A DNA stretch of 64,000 nucleotides from Lunularia cruciata (taxonomy: Eukaryota; Streptophyta; Marchantiopsida; Lunulariales; Lunulariaceae), in NCBI GenBank assembly GCA_948567375.1, contig OX419758.1, positions 2,051,001 through 2,115,000 of the forward strand. The letters are read 5' to 3'. Positions within the stretch are counted from its first letter, which is position 1, and each line of letters starts with the position of its first letter. The notes under the pieces are model-generated. The model was not told the DNA's origin. It made no database searches and saw nothing but the letters and a program-made list of their open reading frames with translations. The position numbers and the translations under genes are program-made. This document shows, piece after piece, positions 54,526 through 64,000 of this stretch.

Positions 54526-55076
54526 TATAATAATATGGAATTTATAGAGGAGGTAATCAAGACTAAGGAAGTAACAAATAGGCCAAATTAACCAAGAGTT
54601 ATAAGAATATTCTAGAAGCATCTAGGAAGTTACTTGGTACCTTCCAAGTATTGAGTAGTATGCATGCCAAGTGGTGAGTTCTAGAAAGAAGTTTCTTGGG
54701 AAGCTTCTCATCTAGCTTAGCTTGCAAACCAAGTAGATAGCATCTAGAAAGAAGTTTCTTGAAAAGCTTCCAACTAGCTTAGCTAGCATGCCAAGTAGGT
54801 GGTTTCTGGGAGAAAGCTTCTTGGGAAGCATCCAACTAGCTTAGCTTGCATGCCATACAAAAAACTTCTAAAAGGAAGCTTCTTGATTAGCTTGGCTTGC
54901 ACTCCATGAAGACGGCTTTTAGATAGCTTCTTGAGAAGCTTCTCAAGAGCCTTGCATGCTCCTTTTAAATACCAAAGCCCAAGCCCATGCTAGGCATTTA
55001 GAGTTTCTCCCATTTAGGTGTCGCAATATTCCTCTCCAATCTTCCATTCTCCTATTTCTTCCCTTGGTCTTTTACA
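54526..55076 (+). repeat. G1-family solo LTR inside G4
   Basis: 551 bp ending CTTTTACA like G1. Flanks are ATGAC (54521-54525) and ATGAT (55077-55081), a 5 bp target duplication with one change. G5 supplies the empty site (GGTTTAGACGGTGAAG). It has about five of the tandem AGCTT-rich units, against three in the G1 LTRs. Confidence 0.9.
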
Positions 55077-55644
55077 ATGATGAAGAAAGGATTTCATAAA
55101 TTGGGTTTGTAGAGAGGCCACTTGGGAGATTGGAATCTCTAGTTACCTTGGTTGGCCATGGGTTATTAGTTCAGCCACCAAGCCTCCTTAGCATCCTTCT
55201 TTATGGACAAGATCCAGATTTACCTATAGCCATTTATCTTGATGCTAGTATAGTTTTGGACTTGGATGATCTAGACGTATAAGTAAGTGCATGTTCTCAA
55301 CATGCATGTTTGGAAAGTGATGTTTATGGGCTTTGAGAACTCATCTATTGCTTGGCATAGGGATACCTTATGCTATGCTACTATTTGAGGAGGTGGTTAT
55401 AGACCCTCTATCTATCAATTTCATCCAAGTGACTATGTATATTTACAATAGACTACACTAATGACACTTGACATTATGATGGGCCACACTATCTTGAGAG
55501 TGTGTGAGGTTTTGCCCTCTGGAGTCCTCATGTTGGAAGGACATGATGGTGTTGTTTGGAAGGATCATGTGTACAATTGTGCGCCAAGCCCCCTTCCAAA
55601 CATTGGTGGCATTATGGACCCAAGCTTGGTAGTTGTATGTATAG

Positions 55645-55793
55645 GCTTGCAGAGCATATTATGAGGCTCTTTTGGTGGAGCTGCTTCTATGTTGGTGTGT
55701 GATAGCTATTCAAGAGGATGGCATATGGAATGTTTGACACCTCCGCTCATGGCGGTTCCTCAAGGACAATGGCTATGTCCTAGATATACTTGA
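55645..55793 (+). pseudogene. G4 C-terminal PHD finger remnant
   Basis: After the integrase tail the frame gives VCDSYSRGWHMECLTPPL and VPQGQWLCPRYT before a TGA at 55791-55793. This is the second half of a PHD finger: Cys, W-H-x2-C, P-P-L, W-x-C-P. The first cysteine pair is lost (one to Ser, one to a stop), and two later cysteines read Tyr. Aligned with the G5 copy, every expected zinc ligand occurs in at least one of the two. Confidence 0.75.
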
Positions 55794-55958
55794 CCTATTG
55801 CTCGTTCTCCTTGATGTGATATAGATTGCAGATATGCAACTAACAATGGGGCTTGATAGCACTTGGTGTCTTGATCTTTGCACACCATAGGGCATATCAC
55901 ATACTTAGAGTAGATGACTATTTGGAGTTAGAGTGACATAATTGTAAGCTAGGAGACG

Positions 55959-56613
55959 ACTGTGGCACTTTAGAGTTTATGTATGACTTATGTGTGATCT
56001 GTGTTTCTATAGTGTGTGATGTTGACAACAATGTATGTTGTGTAGCAATGTATATATACACAACAACTATCATGATATTTGTAGTGCCAAAGCTAGTTTG
56101 TTCGGATGTTGGATTGGTAGAGCTGGCAGGCATAGTTATATCGATAGTCGCTTGGTGGTTGCCAGATTTCATGTTAGGGCTAAAAGTCACAAGGTGGGAT
56201 CCACCATCACTTGCACCATTCACACTATCATGTGGGATGTCAATAGTGCCATTAGGGTTGAGACCTAGGTCAAGCAAAGGGGTATACCTTTGAAGTGCAA
56301 CTCTAGAGAGCTCACTTCTTTGATGTTGAGCCTATGAGTTCTTGGCTATGGTGGATAGAGGCACACATGCGTCATGTGGATTCTCTCAACTAGAGTGGGT
56401 GTGGCTTGATTGTAATCAGTGCCTGATTGTTGGTAGAGTGTTGAGTGAAGGAGATCAAGTTCTTATTTGAGTTGAGTGCAATTTGATTGAACAAGTTTAT
56501 CTGATAATTGTAGCAATTTAGAATTTATGTATGACTTATGTGTGAGTTGTACTTCTATAGTGTGTAATGTTGATAGTGATGTATGTTGTGTAGCATTTTA
56601 TATATGCATAACA
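55959..56613. repeat. Two ~105 bp repeats flanking an antisense gag-start segment
   Basis: 55959-56061 and 56511-56613 are direct copies (GTATGACTTATGTGTGA, TATAGTGTGT, GTATGTTGTGTAGCA). The ~450 bp between them carries, antisense to G4 pol, sequence like the G4 gag start (SVNGASDGGSHLVTF on minus). The same layout follows G5 at 57555-58205. This could be an internally deleted element or an unusual 3' LTR. Confidence 0.6.
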
Positions 56614-56704
56614 GTAGGGACGTTGACATGTCAAGAATGGAGAAAGTTCCTATAGAGGATCATTGTTAGTAGTTAATTGTCAAGGTCCAACTGAACTCCA
56701 AGAT

Positions 56705-57363
56705 TATACCTTGCAGTTGATCAGACCACATCCCAAGGAAAAGCTTCAATTGCAAATTCTAAGCAAATCCAAGTTGGAGAAACTCCACAGAAATGTCAGG
56801 ATCAATCTAACTTAAAGATGAAGATAGGCATAAGTATTTTTTTGGTGATAGTGAGTTTAGTTGATGGACCTTTCCATAAATTGACTAATTTTTCAATTAT
56901 TCACAAGAATATCATACTTTTCAATTACTCGGAAGAATATCATATGACAATAGTAAGAACTGAAAAAAAAACAATTTGTCAACTGAGTGAACTATAGTCA
57001 TGCCCTTCAAAGATAATCTTTGTTTAAAAAGTGAACTAAAGACTTAAAAAAGATATTTTTTTGTTAAACGAGTGAACTATAGACTTGTCCTTCAAAAAAG
57101 ATAATTTTCATCACAAAAAGTGAACTATAGATATCTCCAAAGGATACCGGTCCTACTAGATTATGAGTCATAAGTTATCAATACTTTTCTATGGTGCTTA
57201 TGATCTCAAAGCTCAGATATGTTCATGTAGTGCTTACATTACTCTCTCATCCTTGTGAATGATCTTCACCTCTATCTTGCATTATGTGTAAATGGCAAGG
57301 GGTGGACTGGTGTCCTTTGCTTGAGAGATTGTATTTCTTGAAGATTGTCAAAATCTCTATCAT
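56705..57363. repeat. Dispersed repeat family S, short copy
   Basis: Direct copy of 30975-31565 plus 32460-32520, lacking the central 0.9 kb. The repeated GTGAACTATAG motif is kept. Confidence 0.8.
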
Positions 57364-57550
57364 ATTGTAATACTCCAAGGGTAGGAGACCTAAAGGGAAA
57401 CACACCATGAGAAACACACAATTTCACACTCAAACCTCCGATGCCCCATAGGAGCACCTTCTCTTTATTATATAGACAAAGAGGATCTCCTCCAAGGAAG
57501 CTCCACCATAGGGTTAGGCACATAGATAGATGATATGTTAACAAGCTCTA
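57361..57550 (-). repeat. Inverted copy of the 19.45-19.64 kb LTR-like end
   Basis: On the minus strand it matches 19450-19640: GGTGGAGCTTCCTTGGAG, GATCCTCTTTGTCTATAT, GGGGCATC and a terminal GAGTATTACAAT block. Probably a truncated LTR of the 18-19 kb family. Confidence 0.7.
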
Positions 57551-57554
57551 TGTC

Positions 57555-58205
57555 GTGCGTATATACATTGCTACACAACATACATTGCTGTCAACATCAT
57601 ACACTATAGAAGCACAACTCACACATAAGTCATACATAGACTCTAAAGTGTCACAATAATCAAATTGCTTACCACTCTCAACTCAACTCAACTCAGATCA
57701 GTACTTGATTTGTCACTCTATAAACTGCCAACAACTAGGCATTGATTACAGTCAAGCCACACCCACTCAAGCATAGAGAATCCAGGTGACACTCGCTGGC
57801 CTTTGTCCACCATAGCCAAGAACTCAAAGGCTCAACATTAGAGAAGTGAGCTCTCTGGAGCTCACTTCAAAACTATACCCCTGGATGCAAGCTAGCTCTA
57901 AAACCCTAATGGCCCCACTGATGGCACACTCGACGGTGCAAATGGTGCAAAGTGACGGTGGGCCTCACCGTGAAGTCAGTACCCCAAACATGAAATCTGA
58001 CCGTCGGAAAGTAGTCTCAAAGAAACTTGAGACTACTATCACTAGAACTCCAGTGTTTGAGCATCTAGATGCGGCACTACAAATGGCATGACAGTTGTCA
58101 TGCATATATACATTGCTACGCAACATACATTGATGTCAACATCATACACTATAGAAGCACAACTCACATATAAGTCATACATAGACTCTAAAGTGCCACA
58201 ATCGC
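57555..58205. repeat. Two ~105 bp repeats flanking a gag-start segment (G5 side)
   Basis: Repeats at about 57555-57656 and 58095-58205 match those beside G4. Plus-strand 57846-58091 is open (81 aa) and resembles the gag start (VQMVQSDGGPHREVSTPNMK, FEHLDAALQMA), antisense to G5 pol. Repeat ends are TG...CA in either reading. Confidence 0.6.
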
Positions 58206-58369
58206 CTCCCTAGCTGGTGGTTAGGTCCCTCTAACTCCAGATAGCCATCTACTCTAAGTATATGGTATACCCTCTAATGGGTAAAGATTAGGAGGCCGGG
58301 TGCTATGGAGCCCCATTGTTAGTCGCTTGTCTACAATCTATACCATATAAAGAATGAATTAATTATAGG

Positions 58370-58510
58370 TCAAGTACATCTAGGACATAACCACTGTCCC
58401 TGAAGAACCACCATGAGGGGAGGAGTCATACATGCCATATGCCATCCTCTCAAACAACAATCACACTACCATAGTAGCAGCTCCACCAGAAGAGCCACAT
58501 AACATACACC
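58370..58510 (-). pseudogene. G5 C-terminal PHD finger (one frameshift)
   Basis: Minus strand. CLRCMLCGSSGGAATMVV ends at a TGA. In the next frame CDCCLRGWHMACM, PPLMVVLQGQWLCPRCT and a stop (58370-58372) follow. Across the shift the ligand pattern is C-x2-C, C-x2-C, H-x2-C, C-x2-C with the conserved W two residues before the last pair, a complete PHD signature. A 2 bp loss in a TG run (GTAGTGTGATTG) explains the shift. PHD fingers elsewhere read histone H3 tails, so an integration-targeting role is plausible but inferred. Confidence 0.85.
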
Positions 58511-61500
58511 TCAAGCATGCACGTACAAGTGCCAAGCTTAGGTCCATAGTACCATCAATTTTTGGAAGGTGGCATGGCGCACAATTGCGCACATGATCCT
58601 TCCAAACAATACCATCATGTCCTTCTAACACAAGGACTCCAGATGGCAAAACCTCACGCACTCTCAAAATAGTGCGGCCTGTAGAAACATCAAGTGTTGT
58701 TGGTGTTGTCTACTATAGATATACATAGTCGCTTGGATGAAATCAATGGATCGAGGGCCTATAACCTCCTCCTCAAATGGTAGCATAGCGTAAAGTATCT
58801 CTATGTTGAGCAATGGCTAAGTTCTCAAAGGCCATCACATCACTCTCCAAAAGATCTCTGCCCATTGAGAACATGCGCTCATCCATACACGGAGTCATCC
58901 AAGTCCAAAACAACAGTAGCATCTTGACGAATAGCTGTAGATAAATCTGGATCTCGTCCATAGAGTAGAAAGTATGGAGAGAAGGATGCTAAGGAGGCTT
59001 GCCGGCTAAACCGATAGCCCATGGCCAACAAGGTAATTGGAGATCCCAATCTCCCAAGTGGCCTCTTTGCAAACCATAATTTTGCAATCCTCTCTTCACC
59101 GTCTAAACCACTCTCTCTGCTAAGCCATTTGCCTCAGGGTGATCTTGGGATGTAGTACAATGATCAATCAAAGCCTTGTCACACAAGACCTGAAACTCCC
59201 CCAGGGAGTTTAAACCGTCTAAACCACTCTCTCTGTTAAGCCATCTGCCTCAGGGTGATCTCGGGATGTAGTACAATGATCAATCAAAGCATTGTCACAC
59301 AAGACCTGAAACTCTATACCCTGATCAGTCAAAACCTCAACTGGTGCACCAAAATGACTAAGAACTCAATCCAAGAATGAGTAAGCTGTCCCTTCACTAG
59401 ACTTGTCAAGAAGTGCCACCAACTCAATCTATTTGGAGAAGTGCTCCACCATCACCAAAACATACCGATGATGTCTCATAGTCAACAAGGTCCAGCAAAG
59501 TCCAAACTCCAATGATAACCCAATCCCATGATAGGTAATGGGTGTAATTGTGGCGTAGGAGCATTGAATGATGCTCTAACTCGGTCACAAACCACACATC
59601 TAAAAACAAACTGTTGTACCTTGGTCTGCATACCGCGCCACCAATAATGACTCTGGAGTAAGTTATATGTACGCTTTACTCCAAAATGTCCTAGCTCCTC
59701 ATGAGCATGACGGACCAACTGTGGTCTTTGTGATGGAAATGGTACTACTTGCATTCTACCATCCTCCCATACATGCAAAAGGTGTCTACCCTCCAATCTG
59801 AACCGTCTGGCTCGCTGAAGAACACGGTCTCTCTCCTTGGCCCCAACTATGCCACTCACAACACCAGTGCAAAGATAGTCTATCACTAAGACATCATCAT
59901 GAATGTCTTGCTAAACTGTACCCATATCTTCACTCTCTAGATTTGTGACCTCAATAACTCCTCCTATATGCACTGAGAGAGATACCACCAAAGCCTTTGC
60001 AAATATACACAAAAAAGCCAATGCATGGCAACCTGGCACCATCTCCTCATCTGTCCCACCATGTCAACGTGCTCTGGTCTGATCTTGCTGGTTGGGACAT
60101 GGGTTTCTACTCAACCCATCTGCATCATGGTTCACCACTCCAGGTCTGTGAACAACCATGAAATCATACTCCTGTAAAATCAGAGCCCATCGTGCAAGCT
60201 TCCCTGAAAGCTTGTCGGACTCCATCAACCACTTCAGCGGCTGATGATCGTGATGAGAATGAAGAGGTTACCAAATAGGTAACATCAGACATGTACTACT
60301 GCCCAAACTGCTGCTAAACACTCTTCCTCATATGAACTATACTTTGCCTCCACTGAATTGTTGAAGCGACTAGCATAAGCCACCACAAACTCCTTCTCCT
60401 CATCATCATGCTGGGTGAGCACCACTCCAAGCCCTAACATACTCCAATCAATGTGAACCTGAAATGGTCGTCCCTTGATTGGTCTCCTCAAAATAGGAAC
60501 AGATATCAACCTCTCCTTGAGCTTTACAAAAGCTCTCTCTTGCTCATCTCCCCAACACCACTCCTGTGTAAGCTTGGTCAGCTTTGTCAAGGCCTTGGCA
60601 ATGGCACTAAATCCTCTAACATAGCGGCAGTAGAAGTTTGCCAACCCAAGGAATGCTCGCACTCTGCTCACATCCGTAGGCCAAGGAATACGTGCAATAG
60701 CCTCCACCTTGGTCTGCTGAACACCAAGTCCTCCGGGGTAGATAGTGTGACCCAAATACTCAACCTGCTCATGGAAGAACCTACACTTCCCAGGATGTAA
60801 TTTGAGTTCATGAGATCTCAACCTCTCAAACACCTCCAACAACTATCTCTCATGCTCCTCCACAATAGTACTATAAACCAAAATGTCATCAATATAGCAC
60901 CGAGCAAAATCCAATCCAGCTAGGATCCTATACATGACCCTTTGGAACTCAGCAGGAGCGTTCTTTAACCCAAATGGTAAGAACCTCCACTAATATAACA
61001 CATCCTTGCCGTGAGGATCAATAGCCCAAAATGTTGTCTTGGACTTATCCTCCTCCCTGATTGGCAACTGATGATATCACGCTCGAAGATCCAAAGTACT
61101 GAAGACCTTTGCATGCCCAATCGCATCAAAAATCTTCTCCGGTGTAGGCATGGCATACCGATCAGCCCTGGTCTGTCGGTTGATAAGAGGGTAATCTCTA
61201 CACATCTGCCTATCTATATAGTTACCATGCATATCCTTCTTGGCTGGCATCATTGTCGCTGATGTATACTCTCTATGTGAAATCTCCACTAAACCAGCCT
61301 CAAAAAGATCACTACTTTGGCTCTGAATCAATGTCCTCTCCATATCACTATATCAATAAGGACGTCGGAAAACTAGTGTGTCGCTAGTCAGCTCAATCCA
61401 TATACTAGGTCCCTTTAGAGCACCCAAAATCCTTCATATTGAATGCAAAACAACTCGTGTGACTCCTCAAGAACCTCCAAACCCTCCGTCTTTCCTCTCT

Positions 61501-64000
61501 AGTAAGCTTGGGTCCAAGATCTGGCCCCCAAGTATCCTCGTAATTGTAGTAGGAGTGGAAGACGTACTAACTGGCTGCTACATTGGGCCGTTGGGAGCAA
61601 TAGTGTCATGCTCCCAACCTCTATGTGAAAAATTCCATCCACTCTGGCTGCAAGCTCCATATGTCCTCTAGCTACATCCCATGTGGACCAAGGGTGTAAT
61701 CCAAGTAGCCCACGCTCACTTGGATGGACTCCAAGTAGACAACTCTCCCTAGTAGCTACTAGATGTGTCCCAAGGATACCATGTCCACTCGGTCCATTGC
61801 CCCCAGCATGTGCCTGAATTGTCTCGATAGGCACAAGGCTCACAAGTGTCCGAGTGGTGATGCCTATCAAGTGCATCCTATGCTGCTTTGCCAAGCCAAG
61901 GCTCACAATCCATGTCAAACAGTTCAGGTCCATAGCCTGACCTAACACTTGACGCTTGGATGCCTCTAACATTGCTGGAACAACGATAATACCAGTGCAA
62001 AAACCCATCACTCGCTCTTTGTCATCAGAGTTGGGCTCTACCAACTACTGTAATTGTGAGTCCCAAACAAGTCCAGGTCCTCCCTCTTGAAAAGCATGAG
62101 AGCTTGGGAAACTCATGAGTGTGGGAAATGCAGCTCTAGGCTGTCCAACTAGGTTCACCACTGCCATAGGTGACCTATCAGCCACTACCACTGTCTGAGA
62201 CTGACGCCCAACATCCAAGATATCATCAACAAGGATATGGTCAAGTTGTTGAATCCCATCATAAGTGCACTATAGAACCTCTCTGGGTAAGAGGTTCGTC
62301 CACCAAAGACAAAGACGATGAACCCGTGATCCCACTCTGGCTACATCTAACAATACAGCAAGTCCCATCCAAGAATGGACCTGATGTGTACTCGCCACCA
62401 CTCTAGTGCGAGAATCACCCATCAAAGGAACGTTCTCCAAAAGGTAAGCTCGAGAAACAGACTAATTAACCTAGAGATATCGTAGTATCCGTAACATCTC
62501 CCAAAACACACTTGAACAAGGATCCTAAAGACTCAAACCGTGGCCCGCATGTGTATGTCCCTAATATGGCCATCCATTAATCACCAAGTGAATAGGCCCA
62601 TGTCTCTCTAGCTCATGCGCCCCTAGTAAGGAAATGTCTCCTGGTAAGGCCTTATGGTAACCTCTGATTGCTGACATCGGTAATAACTCCAGATATCGAT
62701 AGGCCAAGTGTACCACATGATGTAGAGAGACTTACCTAGCAATCTCATCTCTCTCTACATACAAGTACCTCTGTACTTGTATACCCACCTGTAACACTAC
62801 AACTAGTCTGGTGCTGATCCCACCAAACAACTCCAATAGGCATATCCCCTCTACTGGATACTACCAAGCAATGAGTGTGGTATCCAAAGGTGTCAAAGCA
62901 ATTGCCTGTAGAGGCTCATCCTCACACTCATCTCTTGATGGTACGAAGACTCTACTCCAAGCCTACTGCACCAACTGATCTGCATGCTACTGCAATGCCT
63001 CCTCTGAACTCCACCATGGAACATCCAAGGTGGATGGAACAATCCCACTCGTACTCTAAAGGCGAGTGATCTCCTCTGGTACTGGAGTATCCTCTGCATG
63101 GGCGTTCCCCTCCAACAAGTCACCAAGCCAAGTAACTGCACTACTGAAAGCTAAAATTGATGCTGCCATAGTCGCGGACTGTAGTGAGCCAAGACTGCCA
63201 CTACTGAAGCGTACTGGTAGGCGACATACCGGTCCCTCACCAAACTGTCAACCAAGTCTATAAGAGGTTGTCTCCTCCCAATAGTCAATGCTGAAACCCA
63301 TGGGGTATAACATTACTTCCCCAACTAGCACATCATATGACTTAGCTATCGTTGCAATAGCTTGAGCTCTCACCACCAAGCTATCAGTCAGATGACCAGG
63401 CTAAACCAAGACAACAAGCTCTCCACGTCTAATGTATTGTGTCGAACCACCACCTAGAGATGTCTAGATTTGAAATGGACACCTCTCCACATCGGTCTTC
63501 TATAACTCCAAATTGACAATTGTAGCTTTCCCCAACATAAGAGGCTGCGCACCAGAGTCTAACAAGACTCTCTATGGTGTATAGACCTTCCTTGAAGGTC
63601 CCACCAAATGGAAAATCCCCCTCTGGTTATCCAATAGGACAACACCAGGTGTAAATTGCGCTCTCTCAAAGGCCGGTCTAGCTGGCAACTCCTCCAGTCT
63701 AGCCGGTGCTGCCTACCATAAACCACTGGTCGTTGAACGGATCCCACGCTCCTCAACCAAGTCAGCTCTACTACCAACCACCTCTGCTCTAGTAGTAGGA
63801 ACTGCACCATCCCTACTCTCACACAACGTGGCAGCCAACAAGAATATTGGGGCTGGGTCAACTCCCAATGTAAACATATCACTGGCCAAAAACAAAGGAT
63901 GCCGCATAATCAGCTGAGCCGCCCCCAACATCATGCTAGACTCTGTCTGTGTAGTAGCAGGTGGTTGACTAGCAGGTAGTCCATCATGTACTCCATCACC
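58373..64000 (-). pseudogene. G5: PHD-tailed Ty3/gypsy element, broken, runs off the window
   Basis: Minus-strand order: gag remnants (above about 63700); aspartic protease at about 63560-63510 with LLDSGAQPLMLGKA; linker; RT at about 61150-60700 ([23 protein letters not shown] near 60884); RNase H at about 60520-60285 (FQVHIDWSM, YASRFNNSVEAKYSSYEEE); integrase zinc site at about 59720-59600 (HEELGHFGVKRTYNLLQ, CVVCDRVR) and core (HWSLDFAGPC; TDQGIEF and HPEADGLTER near 59300-59220); tail VREVLPSGVLVLEGHDG; PHD finger. Several long blocks stay open (60842-60285, 59886-59482), so it is less decayed than G4. A 116 bp tandem duplication lies in integrase. Confidence 0.88.
59099..59330. repeat. 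116 bp tandem duplication in G5 integrase
   Basis: Units start at 59099 and 59215 (CCGTCTAAACCACTCTCTCT in both). They span the integrase segment that holds the catalytic Glu, so coding of the core is interrupted here. Confidence 0.9.

Larger units (their letters stand above)
51620..55793 (+). pseudogene. G4: PHD-tailed Ty3/gypsy element, decayed
   Basis: Same family as G5 in opposite orientation. Gag start-like sequence (NGANGASDG) is at 51680-51720. RT pieces run at about 52560-53050 ([21 protein letters not shown] near 52838-52870, FHEQVEYLGHMI), followed by RNase H (about 53260-53450) and integrase (HFGVKKTYSLL near 54040). A G1-family solo LTR splits integrase at 54526. The tail resumes (VLPSGVLMLEGHDGVVWKDH near 55510) and ends in a PHD-like module at 55645-55790. 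Stops are frequent. Relative to G5, part of the gag-protease region is deleted. Confidence 0.85.

Overview
The window looks like nuclear DNA of a land plant. It holds spliced gene fragments with GT-AG borders, AT-rich intergenic DNA and dense nested LTR retrotransposons with plant-type primer sites. Two fragments point to a seed-free plant (liverwort, moss, lycophyte or fern): an indoleamine 2,3-dioxygenase-like gene, and a pair of alpha/beta-hydrolase genes resembling the hydrolase part of the bryophyte hydrolase-NBS-LRR class. The lineage is an inference; no species marker is visible.

Layout. 0.48-2.2 kb: a minus-strand IDO-like gene with an in-frame stop and a frameshift. 2.4-3.0 kb: a segment repeated at 36.1-36.6 kb. 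3.5-18.1 kb: copies of an unidentified repeat (family R), one split by chromodomain Ty3/gypsy element G1 (5400-17570, TSD ATTAT). G1 is itself split by a 6.5 kb purine/pyrimidine foldback insertion. 18.1-19.6 kb: repeated noncoding, LTR-like units. 19.6-21.1 kb: 3' end of a second chromodomain gypsy element (G2, minus). 21239-29971: a young non-chromodomain gypsy element (G3) with an intact 1608-residue gag-pol, extra small ORFs before gag, and a third LTR behind a nearly empty second unit. 30-35.3 kb: noncoding repeats and another family R copy.

35.3-42.4 kb: two tandem alpha/beta-hydrolase genes (A fragmentary, B clearly broken), each with a short LTR-like insertion of one family just upstream of its hydrolase exon, in opposite orientations. 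43.3-47.3 kb: a decayed minus-strand Ty1/copia element. 47.7-49.9 kb: a decayed two-gene PIF/Harbinger transposon. 51.6-56.6 kb (G4, plus) and 57.5-64.0 kb (G5, minus): two inverted copies of a third gypsy family whose pol ends in a PHD finger. A G1-family solo LTR sits inside G4.

The gypsy families carry three different integrase tails: a chromodomain (G1, G2), no recognisable reader (G3) and a PHD finger (G4, G5). The PHD-tailed family is the strongest candidate for something undescribed. Next come the pre-gag zinc-knuckle ORF of G3, the IDO-like plant gene, and the hydrolase pair whose nucleophile serine is replaced by Gly or Cys. Apart from G3 gag-pol, most coding sequence is broken. No rRNA, tRNA or CRISPR array was found.
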